Numbered from the stretch's first letter, positions 18,804 to 28,606 are shown. The stretch is DNA of 64,000 nt from Ectothiorhodospiraceae bacterium BW-2 (GCA_008375315.1 CP032507.1:806001-870000); one strand, 5' to 3'. Notes: generated by a model from the sequence alone, not told the origin. Translations and numbers: made by a program.

Positions 18804-19861
18804 GAATTCTTATTGATATCTGTCATCCGGCCCATGTCCATTTCTTTCGCCATTCAATTACCCTATTACAACAGCAAAATCATCAAATTCTTATTACCAG
18901 CCGTAATAAAGATATTGCGCTTGAACTGCTAGACAAATATTCTCTTCCCCATAGACCTCTATCGTCACAAAACGGTAGTGGTATGATTGCTTTAACCAAA
19001 GAGTTACTCAGTCGCAACTTTAGGTTATATCAACAGGTACGCACCTTTAAACCCGACATTATGGCTGCCATAGGGGGAATCTTTATTGCTCAGGTCGGTT
19101 TTCTGACCAAAGTACCCTCGCTAGTCTTTTATGATACCGAAAACGCTTCGTTACAAAATGCACTCACCTACCCGTTTGCCTCTATGGTCATTGTTCCCCA
19201 CTGTTATAATGCTTGGCTACCTAAACGACGCCATCTGCGTTACGATGGCTATCATGAACTTGCCTATCTACACCCCAACTATTTTACCCCCGATAGAACC
19301 ATCGCTGAGGCCAATGGTCTGGCAACAGAGGGTGACACCTTTTTTATTCGAGTCGTCTCTTGGCAAGCAAATCATGATCTGACTGAAACAGGTTGGAGTC
19401 ATCACCTGCTAAAAAAGTTAGTCGCTAAACTAGCGTCACATGGCAAAGTGTTAATTTCAGCGGAGGGAGAGTTAGCCCCAGAACTGGCTGATTATCGCTA
19501 TTTAGGTCACTCGAATCAGGTGCACCATCTGCTGGCTTTTTGTCGTGGTGTCATTGGTGAAAGTGCCACCATGGCATCCGAAGCCGCTGTATTGGGTACC
19601 CCAGCTATCTATATTGCCAACACCGGCCGAGGTTATACTAACGAACAGGAGAGTCGCTACGGTTTGGTACACAATATTTTTCAACTAGATTGGCAACCAA
19701 TTAATAACGCTATTGAACGACTGCTCGCCAGATCTAAAGCAGATTACGCGGCGGCCAGACAACAGCTATTAAGTGATACAGTTGATGTCACACAACTCAT
19801 TGTTCGCAGCATTACAACATTTCCTAAGATATTGCACGATTATGATGGAGAGCATAACTGA
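18800..19861 (+). CDS. DUF354 family glycosyltransferase-like protein
   Basis: DUF354 proteins have a GT-B-like fold and occur in surface polysaccharide clusters. The start MRILIDICHPAHVHFFRH is diagnostic, and MAAIGGIFIAQVGF, LVFYDTENAS and the C-terminal GESATMASEAAVLGTPAIY (donor-binding half) follow. The 353-aa length is normal. No activity is proven for the family. It is followed by asnB with 2 bp between them; the pair begins a six-gene plus-strand block that looks like a single operon. Confidence 0.87.
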   Translation: MRILIDICHPAHVHFFRHSITLLQQQNHQILITSRNKDIALELLDKYSLPHRPLSSQNGSGMIALTKELLSRNFRLYQQVRTFKPDIMAAIGGIFIAQVGFLTKVPSLVFYDTENASLQNALTYPFASMVIVPHCYNAWLPKRRHLRYDGYHELAYLHPNYFTPDRTIAEANGLATEGDTFFIRVVSWQANHDLTETGWSHHLLKKLVAKLASHGKVLISAEGELAPELADYRYLGHSNQVHHLLAFCRGVIGESATMASEAAVLGTPAIYIANTGRGYTNEQESRYGLVHNIFQLDWQPINNAIERLLARSKADYAAARQQLLSDTVDVTQLIVRSITTFPKILHDYDGEHN

Positions 19862-19863
19862 TT

Positions 19864-21747
19864 ATGTGTGGTATCGCTGGCTGGTTTAGCTCAAAATATA
19901 ATATAACTGTTAACACAACGCATCAATTACGAGCCATGTTACAAACCATTAAACATCGTGGACCGGATGGTGAAGGCCTTTGGTTTGATAATCATGCCGC
20001 TTTGGCACATGCTCGCCTGTCGGTTATTGATATCGAATCTGGGCAACAACCGCTAGCTACTCTGGATAAGAAAATCCAGCTAATCTACAACGGTGAAATC
20101 TATAATTTTAGGCAGTTACGCCAGCGACTAATCCATGCAGGCTACCCATTTCAAACCCAATCTGACACAGAGATCATCTTGGCTGTTTATCGCCACTATG
20201 GTTGGCAAGGATTTGCTAAATTTCGCGGAATGTATGCCTTTGCATTATGGGATAGCGAAATAGAAACAGGTTATTTAGTGCGCGATCCACTGGGTATTAA
20301 ACCGCTTTTCTATCACTACGAAACAGAAGATAACTCTATAATATTTGCTTCAGAGGCCAAAGCTATTTTAGCCAGCGGTTATCACGCTGCCCTTGATAGT
20401 AACTCGCTACACCTATTGATGAACTATCGCTACCTTCCGGGAGAACGAACCCTATTTAGCGGCATTCATCAACTGGCTCCCGGGGCGGTATTAATCTGGA
20501 ACAGAGAGTCCGCCATCACACAAAGAGAGATTCCGCCGCCAAACTCTCCGAGCAGCGCTAACCTGTTAGATTCCCTATCCGAAACAGTGGCACTGCATAC
20601 GGCTGCAGATGTCGAGGTGGGCGCTTATCTCTCTGGCGGGATCGATTCGGCCACAATCGTAGCTCTAGCAGCTAGGCATCAGGCCACCCCTATGAAGACC
20701 TTTACCCTAGCCATTGGTGATGATCCGGACGAGGCCGATAATGCAACCCGAACCGCACAACTGTTAGGCGTCAAAAACTATCGCGGAACCATTCACACTC
20801 GCGTTGCACAGAGCCTACCGCAGTTAATCTATCACTTAGAACAGCCTAAGGTAAACGCATGGCAAGTGTTACAACTGGCACAAGTGGCAGTAAAACAGGT
20901 AAAGGTTGCACTCTCCGGTGTGGGTGGAGATGAGCTATTTTACGGCTATAATCTCCATCGACTACTGGCACAAGGGGAGCAAATTCATCAATGGCTACCA
21001 CAACGATTGACCCAAGGAGTTGGTTTGGGGTTAGCGCCGCTGGCTGCAAAAATGGAACGGTTACCTTGGAGTGAGCCTGAACGGGCGCTACGTATGCTAT
21101 CGCAATTAGGAAATTGGCCACATGTTTATGGTCTATTGCGTAATGTTTGGGATAGTCCCACGCTTCGGCGACAGATCTATGGCCCCAGAGTACTGGATCA
21201 ATCGCTAACCAACGCCTTTGAACTCATTGAACAAAATTGGCCTAATCGGGCTGATCCTGTGATTGCTGCTAACCAATATGAGTGGCAAAACAAAATGGTA
21301 AATGATCTTTTATGGCAGGAAGATCGCTGCAGCATGGCTCATGGTCTGGAAGTGCGAACACCCTTTGTTGATCAGTTACTGGCTTCCAATGTTGCCCAAC
21401 ATGGCCGCGATCAACTGATGCCTCAACGAAAAAACAAGGGATTTATGCGCGAAATGGTTTCACCGCTGCTACCTACGGAGATCCTCCATCGTCCTAAAAG
21501 CGGATTTCAGGTCGATGCGGCGACATTTTTTCACCAAGAGCTAAATAATCTTGCCGACATTTGGTTATCTGAAGAGCAGATAGCGAAATATGGGCTATTT
21601 AATCCCCAATTTGTGAACTCGATTCGCACCGCTAAACCGAAAAAACGGTTACGATGGCACTACTTTATGCTCTATTTGATGTTAGGAACCCATTTATGGC
21701 TGGCAATATTTGAGGAAGGAGTGAGTCCGAGTGAGATACACAACTGA
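19864..21747 (+). CDS. asnB: Asparagine synthase (glutamine-hydrolysing)
   Basis: The N-terminal glutaminase starts MCGIAGWFS, so Cys2 is the nucleophile after methionine removal. The synthetase domain has the ATP-pyrophosphatase loop YLSGGIDSATIVAL and then SGVGGDELFYGY. The 627-aa length is typical. In polysaccharide clusters, AsnB-like enzymes often amidate sugar acids rather than make free asparagine, and its position between a DUF354 protein and an unknown glycan-type protein suggests that here. It overlaps the next gene by 17 bp. Confidence 0.92.
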   Translation: MCGIAGWFSSKYNITVNTTHQLRAMLQTIKHRGPDGEGLWFDNHAALAHARLSVIDIESGQQPLATLDKKIQLIYNGEIYNFRQLRQRLIHAGYPFQTQSDTEIILAVYRHYGWQGFAKFRGMYAFALWDSEIETGYLVRDPLGIKPLFYHYETEDNSIIFASEAKAILASGYHAALDSNSLHLLMNYRYLPGERTLFSGIHQLAPGAVLIWNRESAITQREIPPPNSPSSANLLDSLSETVALHTAADVEVGAYLSGGIDSATIVALAARHQATPMKTFTLAIGDDPDEADNATRTAQLLGVKNYRGTIHTRVAQSLPQLIYHLEQPKVNAWQVLQLAQVAVKQVKVALSGVGGDELFYGYNLHRLLAQGEQIHQWLPQRLTQGVGLGLAPLAAKMERLPWSEPERALRMLSQLGNWPHVYGLLRNVWDSPTLRRQIYGPRVLDQSLTNAFELIEQNWPNRADPVIAANQYEWQNKMVNDLLWQEDRCSMAHGLEVRTPFVDQLLASNVAQHGRDQLMPQRKNKGFMREMVSPLLPTEILHRPKSGFQVDAATFFHQELNNLADIWLSEEQIAKYGLFNPQFVNSIRTAKPKKRLRWHYFMLYLMLGTHLWLAIFEEGVSPSEIHN

Positions 21748-22912
21748 GCAGTTAGCTACTATTCTTGAACAGGTGTACCACTGGAGCCGAAATCAGGGAT
21801 ATCGCGGCTACAATAAACACGATGGATTAAACAGCCCCCTCTTGAGGCTGCTGTTAGGGTGGGGTAAATGGCCACGAATGGTTGCTATTCAGGGGGTGAT
21901 GCGCTTTCCGGTGAATATACGGCCACTACTCTTAACTCCCAAAGTCTATAACCCTAAAGGGCTATCGCTGTTTATCAGAGGCTTGCTGGATCAATATCGC
22001 GTTTTCCAACAACAGCGATTTTTAGACGAAGCGTTCGAGCTATTCACGACTCTTGACTCTATTCGATCACCAGGGAGCTGGTCAGGTGACTGTTGGGGCT
22101 ACCACTACCCTTGGCGTGATCCCGGTTTTTTTGCGCCAACCAACACACCTAATGCCGTTGTTACCGCCTTTGTCTGCGAAGCTTATCTGGATGGCTATCG
22201 ACTCACACAAAAACCGGAACTACTAGCCCGAGTCCGATCGGCACTTGATTTTTTCAGTCACGATCTGACCCGATTGAAAGAGACAGAGCAGGAGTTATGT
22301 CTCGCCTATATGCCATTACCGATGACGATGCGAGTCATGGATGTCAGTATTTTAATCGGCTCGGTGATGGCGCAGTATGGCCAACTGGCCAATGATAATA
22401 ACTTCTCTGAAACGGCTGAGCGACTGGTGTGTTATGTGGTTAACCAACAAACCGACTACGGTGCTTGGTTTTACACTGATCCAGCTTCAGATTCCCATAT
22501 TCGTCATGATAACTATCATACTGGATTTATTTTAGATGCACTCTGGAACTATATGGAAGCAACCAGAGATACACAGTGGCATAAACACTATCATCGTGGA
22601 TTACAGTTTTATGCGGATAAGTTATTTAATCCAAATGGTAGTCCGCGATGGATGAGTGACAAAGACTACCCCCATGATATTCATGGTGCAGCGCAGGGGA
22701 TTATTACTTTCTCCAGACATCGAGGAGAGTACGGACAGCTAGTGAACGATATTTTGACATGGACTCTGTCTAACATGTATCATAATTCTGGTCATTTTTT
22801 TTATCAAAAAACCAGATATTTCACTAAAAAATTTACCTTATTGCGTTGGTGTAACGGATGGATGGTCAGGGCTTTGGGTTCCTATCTGGCAACATCAATA
22901 CTGCAAAAATGA
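21731..22912 (+). CDS. Predicted alpha/alpha-toroid protein of glycan cluster
   Basis: I cannot assign a reaction. The 393-residue protein has a helix-rich pattern with repeated aromatic motifs, including SGDCWGYHYPWRDPGFF, TPNAVVTAFVCEAYL, and HDNYHTGFILDALW, which suggests an (alpha/alpha)n barrel like glycosidases or epimerases. Similar proteins in glycan clusters are sometimes mislabelled delta-aminolevulinic acid dehydratase. No signal peptide is seen. It is embedded between asnB and a methyltransferase, with overlaps at both ends (17 bp and 4 bp), so it is almost surely part of the same pathway. Confidence 0.75.
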   Translation: MRYTTEQLATILEQVYHWSRNQGYRGYNKHDGLNSPLLRLLLGWGKWPRMVAIQGVMRFPVNIRPLLLTPKVYNPKGLSLFIRGLLDQYRVFQQQRFLDEAFELFTTLDSIRSPGSWSGDCWGYHYPWRDPGFFAPTNTPNAVVTAFVCEAYLDGYRLTQKPELLARVRSALDFFSHDLTRLKETEQELCLAYMPLPMTMRVMDVSILIGSVMAQYGQLANDNNFSETAERLVCYVVNQQTDYGAWFYTDPASDSHIRHDNYHTGFILDALWNYMEATRDTQWHKHYHRGLQFYADKLFNPNGSPRWMSDKDYPHDIHGAAQGIITFSRHRGEYGQLVNDILTWTLSNMYHNSGHFFYQKTRYFTKKFTLLRWCNGWMVRALGSYLATSILQK

Positions 22913-23715
22913 AACAAAGGTTAAATTGGATGAAAAAGATAGAAAACATTGACACTACAATTAAACCAGAATTGACCGCTGAAATAAAAAAATTCTGGGA
23001 ACGCAATATCAATGCAGAACGCATTTATGGACGCACAATATCTGATTCTAAACGAGGGGAAGATAAATACTTTACCGATTTAGAAGAACAGCGCTACCGA
23101 ACTCACTACCACTTGTTACCATGGATTCGAGATATGAAGCCAGGAAAGAGGGTTCTGGAGATCGGCTGCGGCATCGGTCTCGATAGTTTTAAAATTGCCA
23201 GCCACGGTATGGATCTTTACGCTATTGACCTAACCCAAGTGGGTATAAAGACCGTAAAGGAACGCTTTCTACGCAAAGAAGTTCCTGCTCACTTTAATGT
23301 CGGAGACGCATGTAATTTACCTTTTCCGAATGCTGTCTTTGATTATGTCTATTCATTCGGGGTACTACACCATGTGGCGGACACTAAAAAAAGTGTTAGT
23401 GAAGTATTTCGCGTGCTTAAACCTAGCGGAGAAGCCCGGATTATGCTCTACCACCGGCGTTCCCTAAATGAGACAATTCATCATTTAACCCGCGTACCCT
23501 TTGAAGAAAAAGATGAGCTATGTCCTGTTGTTAGACGCTACACTAAGACAGAAGTCCGTAAGCTATTTGCCGATTTTTCCAAAGTAGATATTGATGTTCA
23601 ATATGTTTTTGGTGAGGGATATGGCGCTATTTATCGCGCCATGCCAAAATGGCTCTATCGTATGCTATCCAAAACTGTAGGTTGGCACCTGATGATACGC
23701 GCAACGAAGGATTAA
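22909..23715 (+). CDS. SAM-dependent methyltransferase (class I)
   Basis: The Rossmann-fold SAM-binding motif VLEIGCGIGLDSFKIA is clear, followed by LYAIDLTQVGIKTVKER (motif II acidic residue), NVGDACNLPFPNAVFDYVYS and GVLHHVAD. The C-terminal half has VFRVLKPSGEARIMLYHR. I choose the ATG at 22909 because it overlaps the previous stop (ATGA); a longer reading from 22858 is less likely. The substrate is unknown; the neighbourhood implies a sugar or a lipid-linked glycan. Confidence 0.85.
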   Translation: MKQRLNWMKKIENIDTTIKPELTAEIKKFWERNINAERIYGRTISDSKRGEDKYFTDLEEQRYRTHYHLLPWIRDMKPGKRVLEIGCGIGLDSFKIASHGMDLYAIDLTQVGIKTVKERFLRKEVPAHFNVGDACNLPFPNAVFDYVYSFGVLHHVADTKKSVSEVFRVLKPSGEARIMLYHRRSLNETIHHLTRVPFEEKDELCPVVRRYTKTEVRKLFADFSKVDIDVQYVFGEGYGAIYRAMPKWLYRMLSKTVGWHLMIRATKD

Positions 23716-23725
23716 ACTGCAAATA

Positions 23726-24820
23726 ATGACATCTATTCGATTACTCATCAAAGAATCTACACGCGCGATCATCTCCCCTCTAACTGGTGGTCGCGCCGTT
23801 ATTAACTTGAAACCGACCATCGCTAATGTTTACCTCACTGAATACTGCAACTCCAAATGTACGATGTGTGACTTTTGGAAACGAGATCGAAATCCTAACG
23901 AACCCTCTAGTGAAGAGTGGGGAGTTATCTTCTCACGACTTAAAGCCTTCGGGGTAGAGTATGTGGGAGTGAACGCCTCAGGAGAGATATTCACCCGTCC
24001 CGATATCTTTAAAATACTAGGTCACCTAAAAAACATGGGCTTAGGTTTTGGTATCAATACAAACGGAACACTAATCACGCGGCAAAAAGCGGAGCAGTTA
24101 GCGCTGCTTAATCCAAGAGTAGTAACGATTGGGTTAGATGGTGTAGGTAACGACAACTATTTACTAACTCGTGGTTTAGTAAACGGTTTTACCAAAGTAA
24201 CTCGCAGCATTGGATATCTTAAAAATTCCGGCGTCAAAAATATTCGCATTGGTTCGGTTTTAATGCAGGACAATATGGATCAATGGCTAGAGCTCTGTCA
24301 CTTTGTCAGGGAACAAAAACTGGACGGTATTCGATTTACTGCCTATCATGAGGGCTATTTTCATGATGAGATTCAAGTTAGAGAGTCACCCTATCAAGAG
24401 CCTGATTTTTTAGAAAAGTTAAAAATTGAGATTGATAGATTATTGGCATTTAAAAAAGAGACTGGATTGTTAAATAATAGCGCGGCATATTTGAAAAGCA
24501 TTCCAGAATACTATCGAAAGGGGCATAGCTATTTTCCTCATCCGTGCCTACAAGGCTCCAACCGTATTGAGCTAGATGTGTATGGTAATGTGACTCTCTG
24601 TTCTTTCATGACCGAGTCTCTTGGCAATCTCAAAGAACAGGAGATGGAGGAGATATGGAGATCAGCACAACATCGACAGACAAGAATAGATGCTTTTAAA
24701 GGAGATTGTACCCGCTGTTATCTCTCTTGCTATGCAGAGGAAAATTTGAGAATGTCCGCAAAAGGTTTTTTTCCAACAATGGGTGAATCCATTGCAAAAA
24801 CGAAACGAATGCTTAAATAA
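23726..24820 (+). CDS. Radical SAM/SPASM-domain protein
   Basis: The radical SAM cluster motif CNSKCTMC uses C41, C45 and C48. The C-terminal region has further cysteines (HPCLQGSNRIELDVYGNVTLC and CTRCYLSC), which is the SPASM pattern for extra 4Fe-4S clusters. The 364-aa length fits. Related proteins modify peptides or glycan precursors, and the partner here is not known. The block is co-directional from 18800, and this gene ends it, 18 bp from a convergent acyltransferase gene. Confidence 0.86.
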   Translation: MTSIRLLIKESTRAIISPLTGGRAVINLKPTIANVYLTEYCNSKCTMCDFWKRDRNPNEPSSEEWGVIFSRLKAFGVEYVGVNASGEIFTRPDIFKILGHLKNMGLGFGINTNGTLITRQKAEQLALLNPRVVTIGLDGVGNDNYLLTRGLVNGFTKVTRSIGYLKNSGVKNIRIGSVLMQDNMDQWLELCHFVREQKLDGIRFTAYHEGYFHDEIQVRESPYQEPDFLEKLKIEIDRLLAFKKETGLLNNSAAYLKSIPEYYRKGHSYFPHPCLQGSNRIELDVYGNVTLCSFMTESLGNLKEQEMEEIWRSAQHRQTRIDAFKGDCTRCYLSCYAEENLRMSAKGFFPTMGESIAKTKRMLK

Positions 24821-24838
24821 AAATAATCAATCTATATA

Positions 24839-25372
24839 TCATCTTTTTTTGATAAATTTTGCGGGGACTCCTCCAAAAATTGTGTTTGCTGGAACATCTT
24901 TTGTCACAACTGCACCCGCAGCAATTACCGCTCCTTTCCCAATAGTCACACCGGGTAGAATAGTACATCTAGCAGCAAGCCAAGCATCTGCTTCTATGGT
25001 GACCAATCCATAAATAGGTGCAGAAGTACGCATAACACACCCTAGTTCTGTATCATGGTTAGCGCTAAGAATAGTTACCCCCGGACCTAGAAGAACATTA
25101 TTACCCAGATAGACACCTCCACCAGAAAGAATCATGCAGCCATAGTTAAAGAAAACATAGTCTCCAATAATGAGTTTTGAATAATCATCTATCCATAGGT
25201 TACGACCAAATTTAACTCCTCTACCAACTGTCGAACCGCTAGCCGAAAGTAGTTTTCCCTTCCACCAATTGGAAATTGGCTCAGAGGGTAGAACAGAAAA
25301 ATTTATTTCTATAAGGTAATTAATAATATATCTTGGAAACTTCCTAATGCTATAGAGTTTTGGCTCGACCAT
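24839..25372 (-). CDS. Left-handed beta-helix acyltransferase
   Basis: Hexapeptide repeats ([LIV]GXXXX) are visible through the middle: VGRGVKFGRN, IIGDYVFF, LGNNVLLGPG and the typical tail IGKGAVIAAGAVVTKDVPANTIFGG. HD in SANHDTELG is likely the catalytic histidine region. The protein is like the WcaF/CysE-related maltose-type O-acetyltransferases, and probably acetylates a glycan. It is AT-rich compared with the flanking core genes. It is the last gene of a minus-strand group of four. Confidence 0.87.
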   Translation of the reverse strand: MVEPKLYSIRKFPRYIINYLIEINFSVLPSEPISNWWKGKLLSASGSTVGRGVKFGRNLWIDDYSKLIIGDYVFFNYGCMILSGGGVYLGNNVLLGPGVTILSANHDTELGCVMRTSAPIYGLVTIEADAWLAARCTILPGVTIGKGAVIAAGAVVTKDVPANTIFGGVPAKFIKKR

Positions 25373-25384
25373 TGTTTTTGTTTT

Positions 25385-26077
25385 TTATCCTATTTGTTTT
25401 TTACAAACTTCCCAGAAAAACCATCTTTCAAAGATTTTTTCTAATGGGCCTATAGCAATAGGTGATAAAATATATCTTTGAATGAATTCAAATATAGTTA
25501 GTCGTGAATTTCTGAACGAAAAAAGTTTACATGAAAAAGATGAAAACCCACACTGAGTCGCATATCGCTCAATATGTTTTGGATATAGCGGGAGCTCATC
25601 AGGACTAAACATATTTAGCCTAAAAAAACCATCGGACATAAAAAATCTGTTCTGTAAGCAATCAGCACTTGGATCATAAGCAATCACTCGTCCCCCAGGA
25701 CGCAGCACACGATGCATTTCACAAAGTAGTTGAAACTCCCTTCCTGGCAAATGGTGAAAAAAAGCTGCTGCTATAATCATATCAAAACTATCGTTTTTAA
25801 ATGGTAATCGCAAGGCATCAGCCTGAATACTGGTAACAACAGAATGTTGCAGCATAGAAAGTGAAATATCAACACAAAATGCCTCAGTATTGGGCATGTC
25901 AGAAATGATTCGACTAATCATACCAGACCCACCACCAATATCTAAAACCTTACCATTACCACTCCAACCTATCCACTGATAAATCCTCTTTTGATCAAAT
26001 TCAGAGAGGGAACAATAGTCAGTAGTCCCTTTATTATCCCAAAACTTTTTTTCTTTAATATAGTATTTATTTTCCAT
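25385..26077 (-). CDS. SAM-dependent methyltransferase
   Basis: This is a class I methyltransferase: GKVLDIGGGSGMISRII is motif I, AFCVDISLSMLQ is motif II and FKNDSFDMIIAAAFFHHLP is motif IV, followed by MHRVLRPGGRVIAYDPS. The C-terminal part is hydrophobic and may contact membrane lipids. I prefer the ATG at 26077, just after the upstream stop; a GTG at 26089 is the alternative. The base composition is strongly AT-rich, like its neighbours, which suggests transfer. The substrate is unknown. Confidence 0.82.
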   Translation of the reverse strand: MENKYYIKEKKFWDNKGTTDYCSLSEFDQKRIYQWIGWSGNGKVLDIGGGSGMISRIISDMPNTEAFCVDISLSMLQHSVVTSIQADALRLPFKNDSFDMIIAAAFFHHLPGREFQLLCEMHRVLRPGGRVIAYDPSADCLQNRFFMSDGFFRLNMFSPDELPLYPKHIERYATQCGFSSFSCKLFSFRNSRLTIFEFIQRYILSPIAIGPLEKIFERWFFWEVCKKQIG

Positions 26078-26078
26078 A

Positions 26079-27071
26079 TCAATTACCACTATTAAGGATC
26101 GGGGTTAATGATTCAAAAAAAATTAATAATAACGAAGGTAACCAAGCTAAAATCAGAATCATTATACGAAGACAAAGATAAACGGAAAGCACTACATCCG
26201 CCGAAACACCTAGCTGGTCGAATAAAATAATTGCAGCCGCTTCCACTGTACCCAATCCGTTAAAACTAATCGGAAGGTACGCTATCAAACCAGATAGTGT
26301 CGCATATGGAATGGTTTGAAGAATAGTCAATTCACTCTCCCCTAGCGCTCTGAACATTGCCCAATATGCTAACCCAATTAAACCCACCTTATTCACAGTA
26401 AAAAACAGATTTAATTGGATAAGTTTGAATTCATGACGAAATATATGAATAAACTCTTTTCTAGCTCTACCAACATCCCCGCGCCAATCGTCTCTACAGA
26501 CATCAAAAAATTGCAGAATTCTGGGATTTAGAAACCAAAAAATAGCCGCTACAAGCAATATTGACGATAACCAGAACCAACTTGGCGTCATATCAATCAT
26601 CCCATTGCTCTGATTAATCAACAGAAAAATGCCAATCAGGCCAACCAATGTAATCACCAGCAGAGAAATCACTTTGTCCATAGCTGCTCTACCAATCGTA
26701 GTTGAAGCTGAGATGCCATGCTTCCTGAGAGTTATTCCTAAGGTAGCAATATCACCTACCTGTCCTGGAACAACTTGCCCAACTCCCCATGACAACCAAT
26801 AAAAGCGTAAAAACTTAGCGTAATTTAGAGATAGAGAATTTATTCTTGCTAAAAAAAGATATACATTTACTGAACCAATTAATGTTGAAATGAGAATGCA
26901 TAAAGCAGATATTATTGCCCAGTTTAGCTCAAATTCACTAAATATAGTATTGATTATATTCGTAAAACCATAATACCAAATGAGCAGGCCTAACAATAAC
27001 AAACCCACAATAGGCAATACTAATGACCTTCCCCCTCTAAATAGAGTTACAAATATGTTTTTTTTTATCAT
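26079..27071 (-). CDS. UPF0104/lysylphosphatidylglycerol-synthase-type membrane protein
   Basis: A polytopic inner-membrane protein of 330 aa with about eight hydrophobic segments. The family is related to the transmembrane flippase domain of MprF and to YbhN. WLSWGVGQVVPGQVGDIATLG and the later YLPISFNGLGTVEAA are the characteristic conserved segments. Members near glycan clusters are thought to act on lipid-linked intermediates. Its start overlaps the upstream methyltransferase by 4 bp. The low GC content matches the 24.8-27.9 kb block. Confidence 0.82.
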   Translation of the reverse strand: MIKKNIFVTLFRGGRSLVLPIVGLLLLGLLIWYYGFTNIINTIFSEFELNWAIISALCILISTLIGSVNVYLFLARINSLSLNYAKFLRFYWLSWGVGQVVPGQVGDIATLGITLRKHGISASTTIGRAAMDKVISLLVITLVGLIGIFLLINQSNGMIDMTPSWFWLSSILLVAAIFWFLNPRILQFFDVCRDDWRGDVGRARKEFIHIFRHEFKLIQLNLFFTVNKVGLIGLAYWAMFRALGESELTILQTIPYATLSGLIAYLPISFNGLGTVEAAAIILFDQLGVSADVVLSVYLCLRIMILILAWLPSLLLIFFESLTPILNSGN

Positions 27072-27895
27072 AAATGATGTTCGACAGAGGATTCCACGGT
27101 CATAGACATCTGATTTATTTGATTACTTTTTTTTGCAATAACCCAAACACCCGCCCCCATATTTAGTTGTTCATTTCGGCCTAGAAATGCCATTGCATTT
27201 AGCATCGGAAAAATAAGTGCATACAATGTTTTATTTTGTTCTCTAGCCCCCGTAATCCAGTAAGATATATTATTAATAAAATTCTCTAAAAAACCATATG
27301 AGTAGCCACTATCTTCAAGACTGAAACCAGCCCTTTCCAACCGTTCAGTTAATTGCGGCAAGTGATAACCCGGACGAAAATGCCCCGGCACATCAAAATT
27401 TTCCTGCCATTTAAACAGTGGCCAACGGCGATAAAAGTGGGGAACATGAACAACCAATTTACCATTAGGTAGCAGAGCGTTATATAGCTGAGTAATAACA
27501 GCCCGATCATCGTCAACATGTTCCAAATTATCCACAGAGACAATCAGATCATATTTTTCATGATCTGCTAATACAGTAAGATCAGCTATTTTAAATTGGA
27601 TGTTATTCAGCCCTGTCCGATTAGCAATGATTTGGTTATCTTTTTGAGTATCACTATCAAAATCGATAGCTGTTATCTGTCCATTAGGATAGCGCTTTGC
27701 AAGATAACGAGAGATAACACCACGCCCACAACCCGCATCCAAAATATGAGTCGCGCCCTCTGGCAATAACCGTTTTACCGTTCTTAAACGAATCCGTAAA
27801 CCAACAATAGGCACGCCAAAAATACGGCAGTACCACCGCTCCATTTTACCTAATCTTTCACTATAAAAAAGATCACCACCATCTAAATCAAGCAC
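27068..27895 (-). CDS. SAM-dependent methyltransferase
   Basis: Motif I THILDAGCGRGVISRYLAKR, motif II ITAIDFDSDTQK and motif IV KYDLIVSVDNLEHVDDDR define a class I methyltransferase. The last third has VHVPHFYRRWPLF and a mostly hydrophobic helix before the C-terminus. It is the first gene of the minus-strand AT-rich group (methyltransferase, UPF0104 protein, methyltransferase, acyltransferase), consistent with biosynthesis of a decorated lipid-linked sugar. The substrate is unknown. Confidence 0.83.
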   Translation of the reverse strand: MLDLDGGDLFYSERLGKMERWYCRIFGVPIVGLRIRLRTVKRLLPEGATHILDAGCGRGVISRYLAKRYPNGQITAIDFDSDTQKDNQIIANRTGLNNIQFKIADLTVLADHEKYDLIVSVDNLEHVDDDRAVITQLYNALLPNGKLVVHVPHFYRRWPLFKWQENFDVPGHFRPGYHLPQLTERLERAGFSLEDSGYSYGFLENFINNISYWITGAREQNKTLYALIFPMLNAMAFLGRNEQLNMGAGVWVIAKKSNQINQMSMTVESSVEHHL

Positions 27896-27909
27896 TCACT
27901 TAATCCTCA

Positions 27910-28035
27910 TTAAATTGACTCATATTTCTCCAGTCTCACCTGACAGAGGCATTGCCCACCTGCGTGCCTCCAGAGCTCAGACTGATCATCAATCTCAGGA
28001 AAAAGTTCAATATCACCACCTCGCTGACTATCATT
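27910..28035 (-). pseudogene. Remnant of an MNT-type nucleotidyltransferase
   Basis: Reading the minus strand gives a short frame with DSQRGGDIELFPEIDDQSELW and a TAA stop at 27910. This is the GSx9DxD region and following strand of an MNT gene, close to the intact one at 29742. The N-terminal half, including the GS, is missing: the copy of a 22-bp direct repeat at 28042 abuts the break. Confidence 0.4.
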
Positions 28036-28137
28036 CAACTAGCCTTGTTCATCGTTTCGTCAGGGACAGCCACAAACCGGCAGCTTGCCCGATTTCACAA
28101 GAGACATGACACCCACACTTCTGAGGCGTAAAATCTG

Positions 28138-28476
28138 TTGACGAAAACCATTTATCGCCACAAAAGAGGAAGTGTCAGGTCAGAAGCTAGTGTAACTGAA
28201 TCGGTCGCTAATCCCAAGCAGAAACCTCGCCGTAGCCGTATAGACATTGCCCAACTGCTAGAACAATACGAGCAAATGACTCAGGAGCTGAGTGAAGCCG
28301 ACATTGCACAGCACTTGGACATTCCTCGCACCACACTGCATCACTGGCGTCAGCGCAAAGAGTCGCTGCCTTGCTCACCGGTGGCGTATTTGACTTCAAG
28401 CTCAGTGATTGAAGGGGCCTTGTTCATCGTTTCGTCAGACTTGCGGTTTCTATTATGCCCCTCCAACCAAGTGTGA
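28138..28476 (+). pseudogene. Transposase-like helix-turn-helix fragment
   Basis: The first 80 codons contain a plausible helix-turn-helix, SEADIAQHLDIPRTTLHHWRQRK, preceded by a basic segment KPRRSRIDIAQLLEQYEQ. This is what the N-terminus of a DDE-type transposase looks like; no catalytic domain follows. The reading continues into repeat DNA and loses meaning. It is bracketed by 22-bp direct repeats. I regard it as the remnant of an insertion sequence. Confidence 0.45.
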
Positions 28477-28513
28477 TTCAAACCGTGCTTTTTAAATGAC
28501 CATCTCTTCCGGT

Positions 28514-28606
28514 GTAACCGTTCACTCTCCCTCCTTAATCTCCCTCTCCCGGCGGGAGAGGGTTGGGGTGAGGGGTAAAAATTTAGCGGGGAGAGTGAAC
28601 GGTTAC
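28514..28606. mobile_element. MITE-like palindromic element
   Basis: This 93-bp element has terminal inverted repeats GTAACCGTTCAC / GTGAACGGTTAC, and internal GC-rich dyads (CTCTCCC...GGGAGAG). CTTCCGG flanks it on both sides (28506-28512 and 28607-28613), which looks like a target-site duplication. The same element, reverse-complemented, forms the middle part of the 199-bp repeats at 49671, 51004 and 51501. It has no coding capacity, so any movement would need a transposase in trans. Confidence 0.7.
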
